A program made the translations under genes and the position numbers. Below, piece by piece: positions 11,541-22,174 of a stretch of DNA of 64,000 nucleotides. Each line of letters opens with the position of its first letter. Position 1 is the first letter of the stretch. Below the pieces are notes generated by a model, which made no database searches, was not told the origin of the DNA, and saw only the letters and a list, made by a program, of their open reading frames with translations. The stretch is from Tetracladium setigerum. Its lineage: Eukaryota > Ascomycota > Leotiomycetes > Helotiales. The stretch is taken from the NCBI GenBank assembly GCA_031472005.1, contig PZJY01000005.1, positions 248,001 to 312,000 of the forward strand. The letters run 5' to 3'.

Positions 11541-14500
11541 TAAGTCAGTGCAGCCGGAATTCCACGATTCCACGCTGCTGGATGTGTGTGGGGAGGACAG
11601 CAGCACAGCAGTCGCAGTCGGCGTGATCTCCTCGGATCACGCCGTGTAGGCGCTTCATGGAGTGTCCCAAGATTTCCCCATCCCTTCTGATTCGAGGGCA
11701 AGGAATGTTGCCAACGGCTTGGAGTAGTGCACATATCAGACAGGCTCAACAGGATGGGCTGATGGTGACGAAGGCCAAATTTGGCAGAGGAACGGAACGC
11801 CAACGAACAGCCGTTCATAACTCGCATAACAAAAACATCAGACTGTGGACTACCGAGTCCTGCGCAAAGTCACTTGTCATTATTCGCAGGACTACTGCCA
11901 ACAACTGCCATTCTGCCATTCTGCCATTCTCCTTTTCCGCTTGAGCCAGCTTGGCTTCCTTCGTATTGACGGCCAGGAGGAAGGAGGCTAAAGCAACCAC
12001 GTTTACGATGGCAGCACGGCATCTGCCTTGTCAGAGTGCGCAATTTTATTGGTGAAACGGCAATGCCACTTTATGGCCACAATCACACATCCACATTCAT
12101 CCACAAATGGGGAGATGCTCGAGTGTTCACTGTTCACTGTACCACTGTTTCAATGTACCAATGTATGGAGTATACGGTTTGCTCACTTTTAGTGTACGAG
12201 TACCTCAAGAATTACGAATTGAAGAATCAGGCGGCGACAGAGAGAGGTATGCTTTCACCAATCAAGGCCCTCGTACTGATGAAATTATTATAGATTCCAA
12301 GGGGGCGGACGCGTCGCCTTCTGACGAAAAGGAATGGAAATGTATTATTGGCATCGATCTCATCTGCAATAAGCCAACCAGGCCACCACCTCACCACCTT
12401 TGGATTTCCTATGATAGAGTCTGCAGCGCAGCATTCAAATCCCGGTTCTTATTATGAAAGACGAACACCTTGCAACCGCAGCCTGCGGGAGCTACTATTT
12501 CCACTAGAAATCGGACGATTATCGTCTTGGAATATATTCGCTGATCCACTTCAACACTTTACGAGGCAAAGCAACAACAACGGCTTCAAGCATGAGCGAA
12601 ACACAAGAAGCTCTCTGTGGCACAATCGTTAAAACGCAAGGCTTTACGTACAAACAAATCAAGCGCACCCATCTCTTTTCGAGAGAAGCCTCGAAACAAC
12701 CGATTCGACAAGGAAACACTGCCAATAATTGATGGTGGTGTTCAGGTCCTCCTGACTTTCTTCTCGAAGGCATGAAACCCTGCAAAACGCATGTTCTGCA
12801 TTGATGGTGCCTCGCCTTATGGATCCCCAAGAATCCGAGACATGAAGGATTGTGGGGATGGGAATTTATGAATCATGGAGTTCCCCGTAAAAATGCTCGA
12901 TACGTTGTCAAACTTGTCGGGTCTGTCAAAAGATTAATTCTGATGGTGTGAACAGATATATCCTTGCGAGACGACGATGTATGATGGACCCCCACAGAGC
13001 AGTAGATGTTCACACGAAGAGTTCAAAAGAAAAGCCGCTTCGAGGCTGAGAGTGACTGACATCGAAAGCCAGAAAGCCATCAGCAAGTGCAAGCTGACTC
13101 TTCCTTCCATCTTCCACCAACCGCCGTTTTCATTTGTGCAGGTTCTGCTGCAAAAGACCAGAATGAGACGAAAATCCTGTCCCAGTCTGCTTGAAATTGA
13201 GAATATCTGTGTCCTCCTATCCATTCGTTTGGCTCGCCTGCTTTCCCATACCACATGATCGCTGCAGTGAAGATCGTCTTGCAGTATGCAGCTGCCCTTT
13301 CAGCTTTCTAGGGCTTTGCCAACAATTCCAACTGCATCATCGCAGTAGAATCGGGGGCTTTCGTCTTACGCAATATTTCTCTGTCTGTCTGTTCTTCTTT
13401 GTCTTGTGCAAGGCGCAATAATCAATTAATAATTTAAGTACTGTGCTGTACTGTACCTCGGATTTTATGTCCGTCCTAAGGCGACAACAGCCTCTCTTCC
13501 CGTGGCGCGGTTTCCTGTAATGCTCGTACTTTGACTCTCTTCGCTTTCGTTTCTTGCATTTTTCTGTGGTTAAAATAGGCTATGTTTTGTCCTACTATCA
13601 GATTCATTCATTGTATCACTGCATTTCCGCTCTCGCTCTCTCCTGAGCCACAACCCCGCAGTTGTACCACCAGCCCTCAGCCAACCTTATCTGGAAGGCT
13701 CAACAGCATCGCATTTATTTAGTTACAGTACTTCGTACTTGGGGATTTATCCTCTCGCTACACATATACCCAGCTCTTATCCCATTCATGCCTATCATCC
13801 GAGTCCAGCTCAAAGTAAACAAAGCTGCAGGAGCCGAGATAACCGGCGGACCTCAGAAATCTTTGGCAGAAAACACTGTAGTATAGTATGGTTACACAAA
13901 CACACAATAATCTCGCACAACCCCGCCATTATTCCCAATATCAATAAACAATTCTCGAACACAAGACCTACTTGCATCCTTCATCAATCAAATCAATCAA
14001 TCAATCGGCAGCTGCCTACAAGGCAACTAAACAGCAACATTCCCCCTTCCGTAAAATCCCTCGTGGTTCGCAATTTCATTCCTATCTTTCACTACTGTTC
14101 CTTCTTCTTGGGCTAGCCAACACATCAATTCTGCGTCTTCGAGTGAGGCACAAGACCTCGTTGATTCATGCGTTTTCAATGCACATTTCCGTGCCGAGGT
14201 GATACATCATATCAACACCACCTGAATTTTGAATACAGTGCTCGAACACATGAAAGAGAGAGCCCAGCACGCCTGCCTACAGTGCAGCAGTACGAAGTAC
14301 TGTACAGTACCCCGCACGCTCGCATCTTCTGCTTATCATAATTACTTTGCTATCCTTGGGTTCGTTCATCTTGCGTCGTTCGTCGTTTCGTCTTACCGAG
14401 TACAGTACTCTAAGAATTAATCAAGTGTCCCAAAAAAGGAAAAGGAAACTAAAATCAATAACCCCGCCACGGTCACGGTCCGTTGCGCGCGTGGTCCCAA

Positions 14501-16418
14501 GGGAGTGTTCATTGTGTCATCAAGCGACGGAGAGTACCGAACGATGGTAATCTTACAGCGCTATAACGTCAGCTACTTTTATCGCGTTCTACAGTAGTAG
14601 TAGTAAGCCTTTGCCGTTTATCTTGCAGCCTGTTGCAGCTTGCTTCTTTGCTTCTCGTCTCACACACGCTAAATAGAAGAAAGGTGGTGGGGGTGTTCAT
14701 CTGATCTGATTTCGCTTTTGCGTATCCAATTTCCCTTTTTGGTGCAACTTTTTTCGCATCTCATCTCATCTCATCTCATGAATTCGTCGCCTGTACTTTG
14801 TGGTCTTTTTCTTGTTTGTGGGGAAGATGGATGGATGAATGGATGGATAGATTGTATGCATGCATGCTTACTTACCTACCTTCTACTGCTGTAATTAAAT
14901 GTCTGAGCCTCTTCTTTGCATTGCATTCTCATTCCTTCATGTATTATCTATCTGATTTCCATCTCCCAAAATCGGTTTTCCAACATATTGATAAATGCAC
15001 ATAAGCACCAATTTCACGTACAATATAGTACAGTAAGTAAGTAGTACGCGTAAAGTTTTTTCTCGCCCTTCCCCCACCTCACACGCCCCCCAACTTCTTT
15101 CCTTCTACATCTTCCTACCTTTTTTGTCGCCCTTTCCCTTTTAATACTTCAATGCGGGTGAGAATAGAAAGTAAGCACCCCCAAGAAACTGAAAGTAAAG
15201 TGAAAGTAAAAAGTGAGAATTTGACATAAAGTCTACTTGGCGTTCATCCTCCTCCTCCTCCTACTTTCTTCCTCTTTTCGCCAACGAAACAATTCCCCCA
15301 AAAATAGAATTTCTAAATCAAGCAAGTGGTAGATATGATATTGATATCATATAGATCTTGGGATTAAAATTCCGCAATAATCCAATCCTTCCTTGCTTTA
15401 CTTCTATCTTTATCTTCTGGATTTTCGGCGTTGCCGCTAGGTTGTACGGTACGGTCAATGTGTTCAATGTACAGCTGGCTTCGATTGCGGTATTCTCTTT
15501 TCAACTCTGTCCATGTTTATGCAAGCTACACCTGACTTATATTCTTAACCTTATACGATTAGCTCAGTCTTTGTTATCGTTATAGCCTTAAGCTGCAATT
15601 CGCTGGTTAGAAGCCCGAAGTTCTGATGACCTTTGGCAAATATCCATTATTTTGCTTGATAATGCTTTTGGTCGTATACCCAATTCTAGTATTCCAGGTG
15701 TACTAGACTACTTGCCTGTTAGGCGCTCCTTTATAGATTACTCAAAAATATTGTTTAGTATCTCTTTGAATTGCATTAGATCTAACCGTCAAACAGCAAG
15801 AACGACAGTTGATATCGAGCACGAAGGACTACTAACTTTGAGAGAGATGAATTAAAGCGTATTGCCGAGAATTGGCAATAGATGAATATAGCTCTTCCTG
15901 CACGAATTGCATCAGAACACAATTTGCAACTCCTTAAACTCGACGACAAATCATGAGAAGTTTGCATTGGCAGGACTTCTCCCATGAACATGCGAAAGGC
16001 CCACCGAGGGACGATGGTTTGTTCATACCCTGGCCGACGTGCCTGGAGGCTTTGAAAATCTCCTTCTGGATCCCTGAGTGGGTCAGCTCATCCCAGGAGC
16101 TGAAAGTGTTAACGGAGATAGCAAGAAACATATGCATGACTGCTAGCACCGAACACTAAGTTGCTACATAGCTTTCAGAAGAGTATGATGAAATTATGTT
16201 TATATCTCTAGTTGAAATCCGTTGTTAATTGTTCCTGCTTGACTTCCTGTAAGTGACATGTTATAAGAATATGAAGAAAACATTATGATGATTGGTACCC
16301 CAAAACGTATACGCCTCACCTCGCATATCCAGAGTATGCTGCGATAACGCCTTCTTCAAAGGGACTGCCGTATTGTATACCTCTACACGCACCGTGCAGA
16401 TTCGCCGGTCTCTGGTTC

Positions 16419-17235
16419 CTATTTTGATGCCTGGGCTTCTGCCTCTGCCTGGGCCAGTCTCTGAGCTTCGCGCTTCTCCTTCTGCTTATTCGACCAGATC
16501 TTGAAGCCGACACCAAAGAGGAGGCCGAGGACGGAGCAAACTACCGACACAGCGATAGCAATTACGCTACCTGTGGCCAGGGAAGTTGATCCTGAGCCAC
16601 TTGCGGCGGACGATGCTGCAAAACAAATCGTTAGTCTCGTCAGTTTCGATATCTGCGCGGAGAGGAAGAGAGTATAGGAAAGCATTGTTCGCGGCCATGT
16701 ATGCAAATAGAAGAGACTTACTACTTGTTGTTGGTGCTGATTTTAAAGTCGGCGACGAGAATATCGTGACGACAATTGTTGGAGCTGCAGTCTGCGCCGC
16801 CAAGCATCCCGCAGGCCCAAACCGAGGAGTCCCATTGCAGACAGAATCCGATGGACACCAGCTCATCACCCCGATTAGTGGGCAGCATATGGCATCAGAT
16901 GGAACACAAGCCTCAAGGTATGCACTCTTGCAGCACCTCTCCGTTGCCGCGCAGGAGAAGGAGGAGGGAACAGCACCATTTTCTATGGAAGAGCATTAGA
17001 TCGGCGCCGAGAGGTACAGGACGACGAGATGGCAGAAGTGGAAATGACACTCCCAAGTTTGAACAGCAAGACGGACAGACTCACGAGTGCCGGTTACATA
17101 TCCATTACAGGAGCGCTTTTGCAACGGGTTTCCCCACGTTTCAATCTCCTGGTGGTATTCAATGACTGTAGGGTCCGCCAGCACCACAGTCAACAGCGCT
17201 GAGAACACCAAGGTCCAACAATGTAAATCAAGCAT
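16419..17235 (-). CDS. Cysteine-rich type I membrane protein
   Basis: The family is unknown, but the topology is clear. There are three exons (17085-17235, 16722-16982, 16419-16615) with GT-AG introns of 102 and 106 nt, giving 202 aa. An N-terminal signal peptide ends near ALLTVVLA. The ectodomain has about ten cysteines, mostly in exon 2, with two CC pairs (spacing C-x5-CC-x7-C-x6-CC-x8-C-x5-C-x10-C). A short Thr/Ser/Ala-rich stalk follows. The single transmembrane helix (VIAIAVSVVCSVLGLLFGV) is followed by a basic, charged cytosolic tail rich in Lys, Glu, Arg and Ala. This layout is common in fungal cell-surface proteins (sensors, adhesins). Function is inference only. It lies about 2.5 kb from the prenyltransferase gene, with no clear link. 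Confidence 0.8.
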
Positions 17236-18265
17236 ATCTACTTCGACTCAGATTCTCACTTACTTCTGTCGCAGAGAGGATCGAAAGTGGTAGCTTGTCT
17301 CCGTACAGCAGATCGATGAGCGACAAGGAGCGGCTGAGTCGATGCGTTTCTCTCGGAATGGAGGATAGGATCGATGCGCCCAGGTTTTTTGGTCTGGTAA
17401 GTGGGTTCTAACGAAAGATGTAGTATCGACATGGTAGTCTTGTTTGAATCTAATGTAAAGGGATTAGAAGTGGGAGATGGTGCGGCTGAGGAAATTGTAG
17501 GGCCACTAGCCTTATTGGGTTGAATTAAAATAAGGGTGAAATGTTTTGACGTAACCGATATTCGACTGGCTGCTCATCGAGCCGAGGATGAAATGCCGCA
17601 TTGTTGAATGTGAAGGAACAAGTCGATTGTTGCTGTGAGATGAGGCCGTTGTTGTTGTTCATTGTTTGGATTTGACGAAGTAACTAGAAGGGATTGGTTC
17701 TCAAATTTCCAAGCTGCACATTTTTTCGTCTTCCCTCTTTCCTTGACGTCCTCACGTGAATAGACAATGATTAATCCCTTAAGTATAAAAGTAGTATACT
17801 TTTGCGTTTTTATGCGTTTACCATGGTACATTTCTGGGTAGAAGGGTGGACTTCATTGGGAAGAGCTAAAACCTCGCTTAGGGGGGTTAGCAACGTATTC
17901 GTCAGCACTGTAGATACCAAAGGAGTTTCTCTCCCTCTCGAATGATGGAAAGCAGGCATGGGAAAACCAACAAAACTAAGACCTTACCATTTTAGTACTT
18001 CACCAACTACTTTGCGTATACGCTAAGTGTAGCCAGCGCAGATATACCAGGGAAGGAAGCAGGTGCGCGTCAGAATTTATATTTTCTAAGTTTCCTAACA
18101 CTCATATTGATCCGCTAATCATTCCCAGAGAAATGTTTAATAAAATATGCAGCATAGCGGAAAGTGCTTTTGAGGTTCTGATAGTCTATCTTAAAGTCCT
18201 AGTATACCAATCGAATTGGAAACTGTCTTGTGAGAACATCGGTTTAGGCCTGAATATTGGGCGTG
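17236..18265. other. Intergenic, nothing recognised
   Basis: This is the upstream region of the cysteine-rich membrane protein gene. I see no coding region or repeat. Confidence 0.4.
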
Positions 18266-18606
18266 ATGCATTGGAATACGATGTCAACATCTTCACCACC
18301 GACCGTTACTGTTGCAGACAGCTCCCCCTCGTTTCTGAACCCAGTCATGCCTCAGAAGTACACCGTCCACGTACACAGCCCAGACTCCAGCATCAATATT
18401 TCTCGCAACAGGCTCAGCCGTGACCACCTTCCCATCCCAAGTCCTCCAAGTAAGAACCAGCGCTTCATTCTCACCATCCCAAATTTTCCTCGATATATCA
18501 ATACCCTGCGCGAGATCAATCCCTTCAGCTCACGGTCTTCCCGCAAGATCCTCCCTCGTCCACGGCCAATCCCAAATCATTTTCTGCCCATCCAGCACAT
18601 TTAACT
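18266..18606 (-). pseudogene. Unidentified protein relic with in-frame stops
   Basis: One minus-strand frame reads as a protein over about 110 codons. It has Trp-rich, well-spaced motifs such as MIWDWPWTREDLAGR, ISRKIWDGENEALVLTW, GVWAVYVDGVLL and RHDW. A TGA interrupts it between GRP and AEGIDL; a CGA arginine codon would differ by one C-to-T change. Another TGA follows after NGRW. I find no start codon or flanking exons in frame. I read it as the remains of a larger gene whose family I cannot name. Confidence 0.4.
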
Positions 18607-19744
18607 AAGCTGAGCTATCCCGGCATTCCCAGTAAACACATCCATATGATCCCATTTATCATTCCTTTCACTAGTATCGAACATCCATCTCCAGCATCCT
18701 GTTTACTTCTAGGATATCAAGAAATTTTTGTAACATGGGTATGATTATGGTTAGTGAACTGATGTTCCTCCCTGGGATGTGGCCGAGATAATATCAGTTT
18801 CTTGGTGGCTTTCTGAAAACTTCCGTCAAATAAGGCCTCAGCTATTTCCTGGGGTTGCAGGAATCTTTTGGCTAACGAGTGAGACTTTAGACAGACCACA
18901 CACAAGAAAATCAAAGTTCGGCCATGTTCCGAACTCTACACATGTGTAAAAAAAGGCGAAGCCATATTGATCTAGAGAAAGATGGAGGCATACTTGTTGC
19001 GGGAGCTAAAATTGACAAGCATTTAGGCATATTATATAGGGATTGAGTATACTTAACGCCAATGGCAGATGAGATAAATGAGATGAAAGTAGACACAAAA
19101 TTAGTCAGGTCTGGGGAACTGAGATGGCGACATCAGCATTTTGTGGAAGTCTTAATCTGCGGCTAAAACTTTTGTCGTTGACTGGCGGGATCTCATCGAC
19201 AAGCGAAAGGAGATAGCTCCGAGGTGCAGGAGGCAATGCAAGAATATTTCACCGCTCTTTTCTGTCAATTGGTGAATGGTGAGATGCGGGGTTCTGATTT
19301 GTTGGCAGAATAAGACGGCTAAAATTACTGCAATTTCCATCATCAATCCATGGGAAAGGGGATGGAAGTGGATCAGCATATTGTAGAGCGCTCACTCCTT
19401 GAACATAGACAGATCTTGAGGTGTACAGGATTTCCAGGTAGCACAAGAAACGCCCAACGGCATTCTACTGTCTAGAAGTCAGCCATTACCCACTTGGCTA
19501 TGTATGTCTTCTCCAGCAATAATTGTTGCGCCAATTCCTGTTAAACTTTGTAACCATCAACAATTGTAAGCTCATTCAGCACTTTGGACATTCCCCTCAG
19601 GATGCAACAGGGCAGACAGACAGAAATGCGAGGCTAAGAAATGACTTCTCGGCGTGGATGAGATAAGAGTTGCTGCCCCACCCTGGTTTGTTCATCCTGG
19701 CCAAATAACGAACAAAGCTGTTTCAACAAATTGCCCTTCATACC
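18607..19744. other. Intergenic, upstream of prenyltransferase
   Basis: No supported gene. It holds the promoter of the prenyltransferase gene; I recognise no specific site. Confidence 0.4.
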
Positions 19745-21186
19745 ATGACTTTGCAAAAACTGCCTTCTCTCAAGACACCATCAGCATTGGAGGCTCTCTG
19801 GTGGGAAACAACATTCAGTCCTCTTCTTCGCATCCTCAAACATGCTGGGTACTTTGTCAAGGACCAGGAGCGGCTCGCCTCTTTCTGCCGCTCTCAACTC
19901 ATTCCTACAATGTCGCCCACATTCCCTTCATTCATGACTGATGACTTCACACCAATGGAGATGTCCCTACAGCCTGGCGAAAACACTGTGCGCTTTGCGA
20001 TTGAGCCATCAGCTCTTCCACCTGGCCCTGCTGCAAGAGATCACTGGATGGAGACATTAGCTGCGCAAAGTATCATGCATCCAGCGACGAATCTCGAATG
20101 GTTCAGGATATGTAATGAGATGCTCACTCTACCAGCCAATTTTGCGCCGTCAAATAATAGGGTCGATGAAGCTGGGAGATCCGAGTTCTTTTTAGGTTAA
20201 TACCCTTCCAATATCATCTCGATGGTTAAACGCTGATCCATCATCACATAGGTTTCGATTGCTCGGCAGGGGGTCTCCGAATGAAGGCTTACTTTATGCC
20301 TTCCTTACGAGCCTCAAATTTTGGTGTTGACAAAGACGACATCATACAGTCGGCTGTTGAACGTCTTGGTCTCCAGAAACCATTGTCGTCTGTTGAAGAT
20401 TTCTTTTCCTCGCTGCCTGAAGAATTGCGTCCCGACCCTGTGATCTTCGCTATCGACTGCCTCTCACCATCAGTGAGCCGCGCAAAAATATACTATCGCC
20501 TGAAAGAGAACTCACTAAAAGCGTTGGAGAAGTATATGACACTTGACGGACAGATAGGGAGCGAACACATATCAAATGGTCTTTCGGTGCTACGTGGTGT
20601 GTGGAGACAACTCTTCTCCAGTGATGTGCAACAAGATGTAACAAAGATTTCAAAGACTCCGGGTCACTTTGCTACTAAAATCTTGATATATTACGAGTTG
20701 AAGAGTGGTCATCCACTTCCATATCCCAAAGCATACTTGCCGATCAGGAATTATGGTGAAAGTGATGCTCATATCGCTCGTGTTATGGATGGTATCCACG
20801 AGAAAACGGGTGCAGTACAGAAGGGTGAATTCCAGAAATTTCTGAGAGAGACTTTGTAAGTCGTTGGCGTGTGTTTTCTTTTTGGGGGTTAAGAAAATGC
20901 TGATGTATTGTTTACTAGTGATCATAGAGACCTAGCGGCTGGACGAGGAATTCAAACCTACGTAACCTGCGCGATGAAAAAGGATGGCTGCCAGGTTACT
21001 TCCTATTTCAATCCAGAGTCCTTCGGTAGAATGCGCCAATATTCTAGCAAGTCCCAGATCGAGTTAACAAACCCAAACTTCAGTGTTTCTCCACGATCGC
21101 CGGACTCGGCACACATCATCAACCGAACGTCAACCATACTGGGTGTTGGTAATACGCGTACCGCGTATACGAGCGAATCACAATAG
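19745..21186 (+). CDS. DMATS-type aromatic prenyltransferase
   Basis: This is a fungal ABBA-fold prenyltransferase, an enzyme class that moves a dimethylallyl or longer prenyl group onto indoles, tyrosine or related aromatics. It has three exons (19745-20195, 20252-20855, 20919-21186) with introns of 56 and 63 nt, all in phase, giving 440 aa, the usual size. Family landmarks seen are LEALWWETT near the N-terminus, ENTVRFAIEPS, then GFDCSAGGLRMKAYFMP across intron 1, AIDCLSPSVSRAKIYYR, PKAYLPIRNYGESD, and GRGIQTYVTCAMKK near the C-terminus. Repeated basic and tyrosine positions in these strands normally bind the diphosphate. The substrate cannot be told from sequence. No polyketide or peptide synthetase and no pathway partner is visible within the window, so it is either a lone gene or the edge of a reduced cluster. 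Confidence 0.9.
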
Positions 21187-22174
21187 TGGCATGGCAGCAC
21201 GTGACCAAGTGAATCGCAGGTACCCGGAATGTATAATAACGTAACTCACCCCAAAAATAAATATTTTCGAATTCGCATTATCTCCGCAAGTCTGCAACCG
21301 GAAATTCTTTGTTGATAGAGACCCGACTTAAGAATGTCAACACCACAACTCTTGGATGGCCAGTCCGGTCTGCCTGTAGACAGCCCAACAAACTCCTACT
21401 GGCACAAGGAGCCATCAGAAAAGCTACTTGGCCAACATCCCAAATTTCCCTCAACATTACCAAGAATCGCATAGCTTATCAACCTGGGCTTGGGAATTAT
21501 AGAACATGCCGATTTGACCATCTCAATCATTTGTTCAAAACTTGCTCTCCTTTTAAAATAAAAGTGGTGAAAATAAACTATTCAATTTCTTGGTCCTATT
21601 ATCTATCTATCTTTCTTTGCCCACGACGTTACTCTATAGCATTAGTCTTTCCCCTCCAAAGCACAGAACTTCTCTACAATACATCAAGCTGGCATGTCAC
21701 TCACTCCTGGAGGAAAAGGCGCGGGCACGTGACTATAAAGTCGCGCCATTGGGAGAAAGCAGCGCTTATTATCTGTTTACAATTCTTTTTTTTTTTTTTT
21801 TACAATTTCTCAAGTTATCTATCATGGGCTTGCGTCGAGTACATAATTTGATAGTCACTAAGTCTTAGCTCCTGAAAAATAAGTTAGAAAAATGGAAATG
21901 CAAGTTCTAACAATTCGATATTCAATGGAGGAAGACCTTACCTCGCAAGAAAAGTTGACAAATTCACGCATTAAAGAAATGTGAGGGAAGCAATTCATCG
22001 CTGCTATAGTAGAATCAGGTTCGAATTGATAGAAAGGCCTGAAGGGAATCCCGCGAGTCGATATCGTGGTAGTGGTCGTGTTAGTGTTTGTCGGGAATCT
22101 TGCTTGTAAAAAGATCAGCTTGGACTTCAAATTAAAGACAATTTCCTTGAGTTTTGAATGGATCAGTTTTACGC
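21187..22174. other. Intergenic between converging genes
   Basis: The prenyltransferase (+) and dynamin-like (-) genes converge. It is AT-rich with a T17-18 run near 21785-21803. No gene is seen. Confidence 0.4.

Larger units (their letters stand above)
7022..16418. other. Gene-poor 9.4-kb region, microsatellite-rich
   Basis: I find no coding region I can support here. The longest open frame (9582-10157, plus) has the composition of a chance ORF over repeated GAG/TCC motifs. Short repeats are frequent: AGTAGTAG clusters, TACTGTACTGTAC motifs (10971-10990, 13437-13456), a CTTTTTCTGCC array, ACC and CCCT arrays, and GGAT arrays near 14825. The part next to 7021 is the promoter and leader of the phospholipase gene. 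From about 15300 the sequence becomes AT-rich. At 15640-16160 it has scattered short open stretches that may be an old relic I cannot identify. Confidence 0.5.

Noticed and set aside
13972..14202. Candidate small protein at 14 kb
   Set aside because: No signal peptide, no conserved pattern, and the region is repeat-rich promoter-like DNA.
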